From contig OY969900.1 of assembly GCA_963704475.1 (NCBI GenBank), forward strand, positions 744,001 to 808,000: a DNA stretch of 64,000 bases, given 5' to 3'. Below are positions 42,593 through 51,590 of the stretch, piece by piece. The position numbers and the translations under genes are program-made. Source of the DNA: UBA9655 sp963704475. GTDB lineage: Bacteria > Pseudomonadota > Alphaproteobacteria > UBA9655. The notes beneath the pieces were generated by a model that saw only the letters and a list, made by a program, of their open reading frames with translations, did no database searches and had not been told where the DNA came from. How positions within the stretch are numbered: the first letter of the stretch is position 1; every line of letters starts with the position of its first letter.

Positions 42593-45500
42593 CTATCTCC
42601 TTAATTTCGGAGGAGAAAGGTTCGGCCGTTCTGTTGAGAAAGGCTTCGGAGGCAAAGGGCCCTTCAAAAGCGTAAGAACTTCTTTAATCCCTCGATCGAG
42701 CTGTGGATCCTGCCCCTTTTCGTAATCTTGAGGTGTGATTTCCACTTGAATATCTGGATCGACACCATAGTTTTCAACACCCCATCCAATATCGTGAAAC
42801 CAGAAGGAAAATTCTGGCTGTGTTGTGACGCCACCATCGACAAGATTGTGACGAGCCCAAATGCCAATCACACCTCCCCAAGTCCGTTTTCCAATAAGTG
42901 GCCCTAAGTTGAGGGCTTTAAAACTATGGCAAAAGATATCTCCATCCGAGCCCGCATATTCATTGGTTAACGCCACCATAGGGCCCATGGGAGATTCAAG
43001 CGGGTAGGGAAACGCCCCAAACCACCGGCTTTGGTCGTACCCAAGACGCTTCCGAGAAAGTTTTTCAAGAAGAAGACCTGAGACATTCCCTCCCCCATTA
43101 AAGCGCACATCAATCACAAGACCTTCCCGGTCCATTTCAGCCAAGAAGCCCCGATGAAATTCTGCAAATCCATTCACACTCATATCAGGGATATGAATAT
43201 ATCCTATACGCCCCTTTGTCTTTTCATGAACATAAGCTCTGTTTCTTTCAACCCAGTCGCGGTACCGAATTGGCACTTGAGAATCAAGAGCGCGAACGCA
43301 TACTGTTTTGTCCTTGTTCTTCTTGCCCTTAATAACAAGGGACACCATGTTGCGTGCCTGATTTACCAGTAATTGTTGAGGAGATATGTCTTCTTCAAGC
43401 TTTTGCCCATTGATAGCTGTCACAATGTCTCCCTCTTCGATCCCATATCCAGGAGACGTTAAAGGAGACGTTTGAGCAGGATTCCATCGATCCCCTTGAG
43501 CAATGTTTGAAATGCGCCAACCTTTTTGATCCTTCTCATACGAAAAATCAGCCCCCAATTCCCCTAAAGGGTAGTAAGACGGAAGGCGAAAATCCCCTCC
43601 AAAAACATAGGCATGTGAACTCCCCAGCTCTCCATGCATTTCAGCAATAAGGTCAGAAAGGTCCCCTCGACTTGCAATGCGATCTACAAGAGGGCGATAG
43701 CGTTTATAAATGCCTTCCCAATCAACTTGCGACATATCAGCCGTCCAAAAGAAATCCTTTTGAAGACGCCACACATCATCAAAAATTTGTAGCCACTCTT
43801 TAAAAGGATTAACCTCCACCTTAATACGTCCCAAATTAATCCATCCACCTTTACGATAAGAATGATCGTGCTCTTGGGGTTTTTCGCCAGCTTTGATGAC
43901 CCGTAGCTTCTTGGATCCATAGTAACACAACCAAAGATTGTCGCCTGAAAGGGTAAAAGAGGAAATATTAGACACGAGCGTGTCATTGTGTTGCATGGCA
44001 AAATCATAACTCTGCAGGGTATTACGAGATCCCACATCATTTTCATCCCAACTTGACGCACTCTCTAAAGAGGTCGAAAGATAAAGAGCTTTTCCCGGAA
44101 TACCACGAATAAAGGTGTAATCCCCTTCTGGCACGGGGAACTCAAGGATACGGTTTTCAATTCCCTTGAGGTCAATTTTAATATCTTGCGCTCCTTTTTC
44201 TTTCTCCTTCTCTTTTTCCTTCTCTTCCTTTTTAGGCTTTTCTTCCTCTGCCTTGAGCTGCGGTATAAAAGGTGACGTTAAGGTGTCTTGAAGAAGGATA
44301 AGGTAAGGCTTAACCCCTTTGGGAAACCCCATTTCAAAGTGGAGGTTGTCGGGAAAAGGGGTGTAGGTACGTTTTGAAAGGAAATAAATATATTTTCCTT
44401 CCGGATCAAAGGTTGGACAGAAATCTGTCAACACAGGCTTGGTGATAAGGTGGCTTTTAAACGTCTTTACGTCGCACAGCTTAATCCCTCGGATGCGAAG
44501 GTCTAACGGAAAATCATAAACAATCCACTTGCCATCAGGAGACCAGTCAAGTCCGCCAATATCTCCAAAGGAACTTTTATCAATCAGATGTATTTTCTGA
44601 GTCTTTAGATTGATATGAAAAAGTTCGCAGCGATGATTAATAATAGCCACTTCATCTTGCGTGGGAGAAGGCTTCAAAACCAAAATACTTCCCAAATCCA
44701 TAGATTTGAGAATCTTAGGACTTTTTAGCGGATTTGCCTCATGAATTTCTAATCTATCTTCCCCTAATCGGTCGCTTACAATCAGAAGACGTTTTGCATC
44801 ATGAAGCCAGGCAGCCCTTTTATAGCGAACCCCATCTTTTTCCCCATATTGGTGAATGGCTCCCTCCCAATTCGCAAAGGAGAAAGACCGTCCTCGAGTT
44901 ATAACAGCAAGCTGAGTTCCTTTCTTGTCCAAGGAATAGTGAGAAAGATTAGTGGAAGGTTCAACAAACTTACGGGCTTTTTGAGGGAAGGAAGAGGTAA
45001 ACTCTATCTTAATTTTTTGAGGGGCTTTTTCTTCAGGCGAGAAGCGGTACAAGTCTCCTCCTGCGGTAAACACAAAAGAAGCGCCATCATGGGTTAACCC
45101 ACGGACAAAGAAATCCTCAAAAGACGTGTGCCGTGTAAGATCCATCCCCTCAAGCGTGCAGGAATAAATATTTCCATGGCCTTCATGGTCGCTAATAAAA
45201 TAAATGTTGTTGTTAAACCATAGGGGCCGCAAGGCATTTCCCTTAATTTTAATCAGCTCTTTGAAATCCCCTTTACCATTGGGATCAATCCAAAGGTCAC
45301 CCGCAGTCCCCCCACGATAGCGTTTCCATGAGACATATCCATGGCCATGGCGTTGAATGACAGAGCCACCTCCTTGAGGATTATAAGAAATGAAATTTGC
45401 AGGACCACACGGAATCTTCTTAACGTGACTTGTTTTAACATCAACCGTAAAAAGAGAGCGCATGCGAAAAGGATTGTTTTTAGTCGAAGAAAAAATGACT

Positions 45501-45796
45501 TCAGTGGGTGAAGCCCATCCCACAACAAAGGATCCTTCTGAAATATGGGTAAGACGGACCAATTCTCCCCCCTGAGCGGGCATGAGGTAGACTTCCCCAT
45601 GGCCTTCATAGGTTCCTGTAAAGGCAATCCACTTCCCATCAGGAGAAAAAGCAGGCTCACTCGCCTCCCCTGTACCGGATGTAAGGCGTTCAGCTTTGCC
45701 CCCGTTCAGGGACACGCTCCATAGGTCATCATCTGCCACAAAAACAACTCTATCTTTGAAAAGTGTTGGAAAGCGGTAATATCCCTCTTTTGTCAT
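42593..45796 (-). CDS. Tricorn-like protease (beta-propeller, PDZ, S41 peptidase)
   Basis: About 1067 residues. N-terminal TolB/tricorn beta-propeller repeats (GEASEPAFSPDGKWIAFTG and similar), a second propeller (GGLDWSPDGKWIVYDF), a charged Lys/Glu run (PKKEEKEKEKEKEKG, about residue 528), a C1 helical domain, a PDZ domain (GYGIEEGDIVTAINGQ), and a C-terminal S41 serine peptidase with the nucleophile in NEYAGSDGDIFCH. Tricorn degrades oligopeptides after the proteasome or other ATP-dependent proteases. No signal peptide is seen from ATG 45796, so a cytosolic role is likely. An upstream ATG at 45844 gives only a Lys-rich extension. Confidence 0.88.
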   Translation of the reverse strand: MTKEGYYRFPTLFKDRVVFVADDDLWSVSLNGGKAERLTSGTGEASEPAFSPDGKWIAFTGTYEGHGEVYLMPAQGGELVRLTHISEGSFVVGWASPTEVIFSSTKNNPFRMRSLFTVDVKTSHVKKIPCGPANFISYNPQGGGSVIQRHGHGYVSWKRYRGGTAGDLWIDPNGKGDFKELIKIKGNALRPLWFNNNIYFISDHEGHGNIYSCTLEGMDLTRHTSFEDFFVRGLTHDGASFVFTAGGDLYRFSPEEKAPQKIKIEFTSSFPQKARKFVEPSTNLSHYSLDKKGTQLAVITRGRSFSFANWEGAIHQYGEKDGVRYKRAAWLHDAKRLLIVSDRLGEDRLEIHEANPLKSPKILKSMDLGSILVLKPSPTQDEVAIINHRCELFHINLKTQKIHLIDKSSFGDIGGLDWSPDGKWIVYDFPLDLRIRGIKLCDVKTFKSHLITKPVLTDFCPTFDPEGKYIYFLSKRTYTPFPDNLHFEMGFPKGVKPYLILLQDTLTSPFIPQLKAEEEKPKKEEKEKEKEKEKGAQDIKIDLKGIENRILEFPVPEGDYTFIRGIPGKALYLSTSLESASSWDENDVGSRNTLQSYDFAMQHNDTLVSNISSFTLSGDNLWLCYYGSKKLRVIKAGEKPQEHDHSYRKGGWINLGRIKVEVNPFKEWLQIFDDVWRLQKDFFWTADMSQVDWEGIYKRYRPLVDRIASRGDLSDLIAEMHGELGSSHAYVFGGDFRLPSYYPLGELGADFSYEKDQKGWRISNIAQGDRWNPAQTSPLTSPGYGIEEGDIVTAINGQKLEEDISPQQLLVNQARNMVSLVIKGKKNKDKTVCVRALDSQVPIRYRDWVERNRAYVHEKTKGRIGYIHIPDMSVNGFAEFHRGFLAEMDREGLVIDVRFNGGGNVSGLLLEKLSRKRLGYDQSRWFGAFPYPLESPMGPMVALTNEYAGSDGDIFCHSFKALNLGPLIGKRTWGGVIGIWARHNLVDGGVTTQPEFSFWFHDIGWGVENYGVDPDIQVEITPQDYEKGQDPQLDRGIKEVLTLLKGPLPPKPFSTERPNLSPPKLRR

Positions 45797-45951
45797 CTGA
45801 TCTTTCTCATTTTTTATTTTTTCTTTCTTGTTAGTCTTGATCAAAAATCCCTAAATTTTCCTTTATTAATACCAAATTTTTTCAAACAAAGAAAGGAGGG
45901 CCTTTACCTTCATCCCAAGGAGATGCAAAATGCAGCAAAAGGGAGGAGACT

Positions 45952-46641
45952 ATGAACAAAAACAAACGCCACAAAACCCAAGCTGGCTTTAGCCTTATTG
46001 AGCTAGCCGTTGTTCTCATCATTATGGGCCTTTTAATTGGAGGCATTTTAAAAGGCCGAGAGTTAATAGAAAGCGCACGACTTAAACGGACTATCGCTCA
46101 ACTCAATGAATATCGCCTGGCGGCCACCGCCTTCATCGATAAATATGATGCCCTTCCTGGTGATTTTAATAAAGCCCATGATCTTATTGGTGCAACCCTC
46201 CGCAATGGTAACGGCAATGCAATTGTAGAAGGTGCTGGACTTGCACCAGGCACTGAAGCCCTTGCCTTTTGGTCTCACCTTGCGGGCGCAGGATTCATTG
46301 GAAGTCCAGGTCCTCTGACTACCCAAAATCAAGGGGAATTTGGAGCTGGCGCGCCGGAGTCTTCTTTAGGAGGCGGCTTTACCGTTGAAAACAACCCCCA
46401 TGGACTGAGCGGTTTATGGTTCATTCTGGGCACAAAAAATGGAGACCACGGGGATGGAGCCCTTCTAACGCCTTCTCAAGCCATGAGCTTGGATAAAAAG
46501 ATGGACAATGGATACCCCACCTCTGGAAAAGTCCGTGCTTTTGATGGATCAGATGTCTCCCCTCATGCCTGTGTCACCGAAAGAGGAACGTATAATGTCG
46601 ATAATAAAGAACCGGCCTGCGCCCTTTTTTTCCAGTTTTAG
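45952..46641 (+). CDS. Type II/IV pseudopilin-like protein 1
   Basis: 229-residue protein with a class III prepilin leader: basic MNKNKRHKTQAG, cleavage before F, then SLIELAVVLIIMGLLIGGIL as the membrane and assembly helix with Glu at +5. The rest is a globular part (ALPGDFNKAHDLIGATLRNGNG), similar to pilins often annotated as prepilin N-terminal cleavage proteins. A strong GGGAGGAG site precedes ATG 45952. No other secretion or pilus machinery is nearby. A second pseudopilin lies after the repeat cluster. Confidence 0.88.
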   Translation: MNKNKRHKTQAGFSLIELAVVLIIMGLLIGGILKGRELIESARLKRTIAQLNEYRLAATAFIDKYDALPGDFNKAHDLIGATLRNGNGNAIVEGAGLAPGTEALAFWSHLAGAGFIGSPGPLTTQNQGEFGAGAPESSLGGGFTVENNPHGLSGLWFILGTKNGDHGDGALLTPSQAMSLDKKMDNGYPTSGKVRAFDGSDVSPHACVTERGTYNVDNKEPACALFFQF

Positions 46642-46681
46642 GACTACTTCTCCCCTTGTGAGAGGGTGAAAAAGATGCAGA

Positions 46682-46918
46682 GAATGATTTTAAATACCCC
46701 TCACCCGTCGCTTCGCGACGACCTCTCCCACAAGGGGAGAGGTGAAAAAGCTTCAGTCGCAACGACCTCCCACAAGGGAGAGGTGAAAAAGCTTCAGTCG
46801 CAACGACCTCCCACAAGGGGAGAGGTGAAAAAGCTTCAGTCGCAACGACCTCCCACAAGGGGAGAGGTGAAAAAGCTTCAGTCGCAACGACCTCCCACAA
46901 GGGAGAGGTGAAAAGCAG
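46682..46918. repeat. Palindrome cluster with a ~42-bp tandem array
   Basis: Begins with ACCCCTCACCCGTCGCTTCG and a full GGGAGAG palindrome, then four units starting GCTTCAGTCGCAACGACCTC at 46750, 46791, 46833 and 46875 (period 41-42). The DNA just before (MQRMILNTPHP when translated) resembles the 3' end of the DUF559 gene 600 bp downstream. Confidence 0.85.
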
Positions 46919-46932
46919 ATGCAGAGGCAATA

Positions 46933-47001
46933 CCTCTCCCCTTGTGGGAGAGGTCGCGACCCCAAAGGGGGAGCGGGTGAGGGGTCTTTTGGGAGAACAC
47001 T
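46933..47001. repeat. 69-bp direct repeat, left of the DUF559 gene
   Basis: Contains CTCTCCCCTTGTGGGAGAGG, a CCCCAAAGGGG hairpin and GGGTGAGGGGTCTTTTGGGA. It matches 47427-47495 with one mismatch. Its GGGAG supplies the ribosome site of the DUF559 gene. Confidence 0.92.
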
Positions 47002-47002
47002 A

Positions 47003-48202
47003 ATGTTAAAAAAATTCAAAAAAATACTGCGTAAACATCAAACCGACGCTGAGAGTCAACTTTGGTATCATCTCCGAGCCAGAAGGCTTCGGGGATGGAA
47101 ATTTAGACGTCAACATATTCTGCAGGGGTATATCGTTGATTTCGTTTGTCTTGAAAAAAAACTTGTAGTTGAACTTGATGGTGGACAACACGCAGATCAA
47201 AAAGCGTATGATGCTCGTCGTAGTCGGATTCTTGAAAAAAATGGATTTAAAGTTATTCGTTTTTGGAATAACGACGTGTTGAATAATTTAGAAGGAGTAT
47301 TAGAGATGATCTTTAATACCCCTCACCCGCCGCTTCGCGACGACCTCTCCCACAAGGGGAGAGGTGAAGGTTCAGAGGCGACGACCTCTTCCACAAAGGG
47401 AGAGGTAAAAGAGATGCAAAGCACCACCTCTCCCCTTGTGGGAGAGGTCGCGACCCCAAAGGGGGAGCGGGTGAGGGGTCTTTTGGGAGGACACTCTAAG
47501 AAATCTTTTCAAGCGGGTTTTTCTCTTGTCGAGATGGCCCTTGTACTGGTGATTCTTGGCATTATTGGGGGGATGGGTCTTCCTCTTTTAACCGCACATA
47601 TAAAGCGATCTGCTCTCACAAAAACACGAGAGCATCAGGAATATGCCTTAAATGCCATTGCAGCCTTTGTTGAAAGACACCACCGCTTCCCCTGCCCTGC
47701 GGATCCTAAGCTCACGGGTGCAGACTATGGCCTTGAGCCTATGGTACGCAAATGTCCAGGACCTAAAGCAGAGGGGCTCCTCCCCTGGCGATCCCTTGGA
47801 ATCAGTGAGAATTTTGCAAAAGACGGATTCAAGCGTTGGATGACGTACGTTGTTGACTCAAATCTGGCCGATAAAGAGCACGAAGGCCATAGTCAAACCA
47901 TTCCTGGCCGGCAAATCACACTTCGTAACGAGCAAGGCTTTCCTGTCCTTGTTGACCCTTCCACGCAAAACCCCAACTTTGTTGCCCTTATTCTTATCAG
48001 CCATGGAGAAAGTGGAGTGGGGGCTTTGATTGGCGGAGCCCAAGGGGCAAAAATAACCAGCGAGACCGCCTCTTCCCCCAAACGAGAAAACTTTGACGGC
48101 AATTTTGTTTTTATAGAAAGCCCCCTCACTGATGACATCCTCAGATGGGAAAGTCGCGATCATTTTCTAAAGCATTACGTCAGAGGATTAAACGCTCCTT
48201 AA
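47003..48202 (+). CDS. DUF559 endonuclease frame fused through repeats to a pseudopilin
   Basis: One open frame of 399 codons holding two unrelated genes. Residues 1-103 are a DUF559 (Vsr/restriction-like) endonuclease domain: LRARRLRGWKFRRQHILQGY, IVDFVCLEKKLVVELDGGQH with the catalytic D-E-x-D pattern, then RRSRILEKNGFKVIRFWNNDV. It then runs through repeat DNA (NTPHPPLRDDLSHKGRGE) with no stop into a pseudopilin at about residue 165. DUF559 proteins normally end soon after this point. Whether a fusion protein is made or the parts are translated separately is unknown. The ribosome site (GGGAG) and the ATG at 47003 both abut the left 69-bp repeat. Confidence 0.75.
   Translation: MLKKFKKILRKHQTDAESQLWYHLRARRLRGWKFRRQHILQGYIVDFVCLEKKLVVELDGGQHADQKAYDARRSRILEKNGFKVIRFWNNDVLNNLEGVLEMIFNTPHPPLRDDLSHKGRGEGSEATTSSTKGEVKEMQSTTSPLVGEVATPKGERVRGLLGGHSKKSFQAGFSLVEMALVLVILGIIGGMGLPLLTAHIKRSALTKTREHQEYALNAIAAFVERHHRFPCPADPKLTGADYGLEPMVRKCPGPKAEGLLPWRSLGISENFAKDGFKRWMTYVVDSNLADKEHEGHSQTIPGRQITLRNEQGFPVLVDPSTQNPNFVALILISHGESGVGALIGGAQGAKITSETASSPKRENFDGNFVFIESPLTDDILRWESRDHFLKHYVRGLNAP
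47427..47495. repeat. 69-bp direct repeat, right of the DUF559 gene
   Basis: Second copy of 46933-47001 (offset 494, one A/G difference). A further palindrome cluster at 47318-47370 lies between it and the DUF559 domain. The repeat also overlaps the apparent start region of the second pseudopilin. Confidence 0.92.
47471..48202 (+). other. Type II/IV pseudopilin-like protein 2, start inside a repeat
   Basis: The pilin part of the fused frame. Prepilin signature KKSFQAG, then FSLVEMALVLVILGIIGGMG with Glu at +5, and a globular domain with RFPCPADPKLTGADYG and GFPVLVDPS. No ATG precedes the leader; the closest in-frame starts are GTG 47471 (with GGGGGAG just before) and TTG 47483, both inside the 69-bp repeat. 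The original start seems to have been replaced by repeat DNA. About 230-240 residues if started there. Ends 4 bases into the convergent antiporter gene. Confidence 0.75.
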
Positions 48203-49590
48203 AACCTCACCCAAGCAAGCAAGTACAACAAGGGGAGAAGAATCACACCCGACCAGACCATATAGCCAAAAAAGCTCGGCATGGGAATTTTGTATGCTTC
48301 TGCGATTGTTTTCACCATAAAGTTAGGCGCATTGCCAATATAGGTCATGGCTCCCATAAAAACCGCTCCTAAGGAAAGGGCCACTAACGTATCTGAAAGG
48401 CCCGTCATCAACACAGACGCATCCCCACCTGCCATATGAAAAAAAACAAGGTACGTTGGGGCGTTATCTAAAAAGGCAGACAATCCTCCGGAAAGCCAGA
48501 AGATCGTAGCATTTTGGAGATGCCCCTCCACCGTCACACGTGAAATTAAAGGGGCGAAGGCTCCAAGACGTCCGGCATCAAGCATAGCGATAACAGGAAT
48601 TACGGTTATAAAAATTCCAAAGAAAAGCTTAACAACCTCTTTTAAAGGCTCCCACGAAAAATGGTTGGATTCATGAAGAGAGCGAGGGGTCAACCCATAA
48701 GAAAGAATCGCCAGCAGCACAAGGCCACCGTCTCTGATTATATTTTGAAGCTCAAGAGAAATGCCCAGAAATGAAACCTGGATGCCAGACTTCCACAGGC
48801 CACTTATAAGAACAAGCCCAAGGACACCTAAAAACACTATGCCATTGCTGGCTCCTGTCACGTCTATTTTTGGCCAAGAAGGGTGAAGAAAGAGGCCTTC
48901 TTTTTTTACAAAAAAATGATCCACCCCATAAAAAATGAGAAGCAACGGAAGGATAATCATAAGCATCTCTAGGAAAAGAAATTGAAGCGGCCAAAAGAAA
49001 CTTACCCCCTCCAAGAACCCTAAAAAGAGAGGAGGATCGCCCAGCGGCGTTAAAGCGCCCCCGATATTAGCAATAAGAAAGATAAAAAATATCATGTGAT
49101 GCACCCGATGTTTGCGATGCGCATTCATGTGAAGAAGGGGACGAATCAAAAGCATCGATGCTCCCGTTGTGCCAATCCACCCCGATAAAAGCGTGCCAAA
49201 AGCCAGAAGAGCTGTATTCATCAATGGTGTGGCCGGAGCATTCACACGGACTTGAATTCCTCCTGCAATTGTATACAGCGCCCCTATCATAATCACAAAA
49301 GGGAGGTAATGCTGGAAGAGGGTTGTTAAAATTGAAGCTTTTGTAGGTGCAACACCAAAGGTAAGACTTAACCCAAGGATCGTCAGACACGCCCATCCAA
49401 AGGCTACTTTTCCATGATGATTTTCCCAAAAGCGAAACGCAAAGAGAGGGAAAAGGGCTAAAGAAAGAAGCATCCCTCCAAACGGCAGGGCGCAAACTAA
49501 ACTTAAACCTGCACCTGGCAAACTTCCTCCTCCTGCCATTAAGGACTGAGGGGCGAGAAGAATGAACACGAAGCATAGAACTCTTGACAT
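48199..49590 (-). CDS. NhaD/CitMHS-type sodium:proton antiporter-like protein
   Basis: 463-residue membrane protein of the ion-transporter superfamily, about 11-12 hydrophobic segments, with a signal-like N-terminus. Motifs IANIGGALTPLGDPPLFLGFL and GGLSAFLDNAPTYLVFFHMAGG are the two re-entrant-loop regions typical of NhaD/ArsB-type carriers. Likely exchanges Na+ for H+; citrate or other anions cannot be excluded. Single gene, converging on the pseudopilin with a 4-base overlap. Confidence 0.88.
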   Translation of the reverse strand: MSRVLCFVFILLAPQSLMAGGGSLPGAGLSLVCALPFGGMLLSLALFPLFAFRFWENHHGKVAFGWACLTILGLSLTFGVAPTKASILTTLFQHYLPFVIMIGALYTIAGGIQVRVNAPATPLMNTALLAFGTLLSGWIGTTGASMLLIRPLLHMNAHRKHRVHHMIFFIFLIANIGGALTPLGDPPLFLGFLEGVSFFWPLQFLFLEMLMIILPLLLIFYGVDHFFVKKEGLFLHPSWPKIDVTGASNGIVFLGVLGLVLISGLWKSGIQVSFLGISLELQNIIRDGGLVLLAILSYGLTPRSLHESNHFSWEPLKEVVKLFFGIFITVIPVIAMLDAGRLGAFAPLISRVTVEGHLQNATIFWLSGGLSAFLDNAPTYLVFFHMAGGDASVLMTGLSDTLVALSLGAVFMGAMTYIGNAPNFMVKTIAEAYKIPMPSFFGYMVWSGVILLPLLYLLAWVRF

Positions 49591-49665
49591 CTAACAGCTT
49601 TTATCCCATGTCTTTGGCTGAAACGGTTAAGTAATATAACGTGAATATAGTATGAAAGGGAAAAT

Positions 49666-50613
49666 ATGAAAGCCTTTCTTTTTCCTGGGCAAGGGTCACA
49701 AAGCGTTGGCATGGGCCGTGAGGTCTATGAAGCGTTTCCATGCGCTCAAGATGTATTTCACGAAGTCGATGAAGCCTTAAGCCAAAACCTCACAAAAATT
49801 ATCTTTGAAGGCCCTGAAGTAGAGCTGACGTCCACAGAAAACACCCAACCCGCCTTAATGACGGTCAGCCTCGCTCTTATGCGCGTTTTGGAGAAGGAAG
49901 GAGGGCTTACTCTCTCTCAGTATGCGTCATATGTTGCGGGTCATTCTTTGGGAGAATACGCAGCTCTTTGTGCTGCAGGCTCTTTAAGCCTTACTGATAC
50001 GGCGCGTCTTTTAAAAATCCGAGGGCATGCAATGCAAAAGGCAGTTCCTGCTGCTGAGGGTGCGATGGCCGCCCTTTTAGGACTCGACATGGAGAACGTT
50101 GAAAAAATTGTACGTGAGGCAGCCATGGGGGAAATTTGTGAGATTGCCAATGATAATAGTCCTGGCCAGGTAGTGATTAGCGGCCATAAAGGTGCTATTG
50201 AGCGCGCGATTGAGCTTTCCAAAACCTATGGCGCAAAGCGCAGCCTTCTCCTCAATGTAAGTGCCCCCTTCCATTGTGCTCTAATGCAACCCGCTGCAGA
50301 TCACATGAAAGAAGTTTTATCTGATATCACGATAAAAGATCCCGTTGTTCCTGTGATTGATAACGTCACAGCCGAATCCGTTCAAAAAGGCGAGGCATTT
50401 CGAACACTTCTCGTTCAACAAGTCACGGGACGTGTAAGATGGCGTGAGAGTATCGCTCACTTAGCTGACCTTGGTGTCCACACACTAATCGAAGTAGGCG
50501 CCGGCAAAGTCCTCACAGGGCTTTCAAAGCGCATCGTGCCATCAGCTGAAACAATAACGTTAAACACACCCCATGATATTGAAGCATTCATAAAAGGAGA
50601 TACCCATGTTTAA
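49666..50613 (+). CDS. fabD: Malonyl-CoA--ACP transacylase
   Basis: Loads malonate onto acyl carrier protein for type II fatty-acid synthesis. 315 residues. FPGQGSQSVGMG at the N-terminus, nucleophile Ser in VAGHSLGEYAAL (about residue 93), and catalytic His in NVSAPFHCALM (about 202). GGGAAAAT precedes ATG 49666. Overlaps fabG by 8 bases, first of the fab cluster. Certain. Confidence 0.97.
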   Translation: MKAFLFPGQGSQSVGMGREVYEAFPCAQDVFHEVDEALSQNLTKIIFEGPEVELTSTENTQPALMTVSLALMRVLEKEGGLTLSQYASYVAGHSLGEYAALCAAGSLSLTDTARLLKIRGHAMQKAVPAAEGAMAALLGLDMENVEKIVREAAMGEICEIANDNSPGQVVISGHKGAIERAIELSKTYGAKRSLLLNVSAPFHCALMQPAADHMKEVLSDITIKDPVVPVIDNVTAESVQKGEAFRTLLVQQVTGRVRWRESIAHLADLGVHTLIEVGAGKVLTGLSKRIVPSAETITLNTPHDIEAFIKGDTHV

Positions 50614-51343
50614 TCTTACAGGAAAAAAAGCTCTTGTCACAGGCGCAACCGGGGGACTTGGCGCTGAAATTGCACGTGCCCTTCATACTCAGGGAGCATC
50701 TGTTGTGCTATCGGGAACACGCAAGGAAAAGCTAGAAGAGTTAGCCAAAGACCTGGGAGAGGGCGCTTATGTTATCCCTTGTAATCTTTCAAAGGCAGAA
50801 GAAACGCGGAACTTAATCCCCGCCGCAGAAAGTGCCCTGGGAGGTCTTGATATCTTAGTAAATAACGCAGGATTAACTCAAGATGGGCTTATGATGCGTA
50901 TGAGTGATGAACAATGGTCAAAGGTTATTGAAGTGAACCTCACCTCCGCTTTTCGCCTTTCTCGTGATGCACTCAAGGGCATGATGAAACAGCGTTCAGG
51001 GCGCATTATTAATATTACCTCAGTCGTAGGCGTTACCGGAAATGCCGGGCAAGTAAATTACGCAGCCTCCAAAGCCGGACTTATTGGTCTTTCAAAATCC
51101 TTAGCCGCTGAAGTTGCAACCCGTGGTATTACCGTTAATTGCATTGCTCCTGGCTTTATTGAATCTCCAATGACGGCGGTTTTAGATGAAAAACAACGGG
51201 AAAAAATCTTAAGCGATATCCCCTTAGGTATGATCGGCTCCCCACAAGATATTGCCGCAGGCGTTGTTTATCTCGCCTCGAATGAAGCCAAATATGTAAC
51301 AGGGCAAACCCTTCATATTAATGGCGGTATGGCCATGATATAA
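50606..51343 (+). CDS. fabG: 3-oxoacyl-ACP reductase
   Basis: NADPH-dependent SDR reducing beta-ketoacyl-ACP. 245 residues. Cofactor loop TGATGGLGAEIA, NNAGLTQDGLMMRM, catalytic Ser in NITSVVG, and YAASKAGLIGLSKSLA with the Tyr-Lys pair. Coupled to fabD by overlap. A palindromic element lies between it and acpP. Certain. Confidence 0.97.
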   Translation: MFNLTGKKALVTGATGGLGAEIARALHTQGASVVLSGTRKEKLEELAKDLGEGAYVIPCNLSKAEETRNLIPAAESALGGLDILVNNAGLTQDGLMMRMSDEQWSKVIEVNLTSAFRLSRDALKGMMKQRSGRIINITSVVGVTGNAGQVNYAASKAGLIGLSKSLAAEVATRGITVNCIAPGFIESPMTAVLDEKQREKILSDIPLGMIGSPQDIAAGVVYLASNEAKYVTGQTLHINGGMAMI

Positions 51344-51413
51344 TGAATTGTATAATTTTTTACACTATTGGCTAGCCAAAAAAATAAGAATATGCTAGCT
51401 TCCACCTGCGCTT

Positions 51414-51482
51414 TGTCATCCTAAACTCGTTTCAGGATCTCATCCCATTGTCACGAGGTCCCGAAATGAATTCGGGATGACA
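51414..51482. repeat. Palindromic element, same family as in murG
   Basis: 69 bp from TGTCATCCTAAACTCG to TTCGGGATGACA in the 247-bp gap between fabG and acpP. Hairpins: AACTCGTTTCAGGAT region and CCCGAAATGAATTCGGG. Confidence 0.85.
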
Positions 51483-51590
51483 CGAGAGCGGTGATGAAAA
51501 AGTGAGGATAATTTTTCAATTTTCTTCTTCTTTTGATTCGAAAATGATGCTAAGAGGATGATATCTAAAATAACGTAAGGAAGAGATTAA

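Noticed and set aside
46743..46916. CRISPR array or coding repeats (frames on both strands)
   Set aside because: The spacer is constant and the open frames come only from the repeat lacking stops; no start signal or family support.
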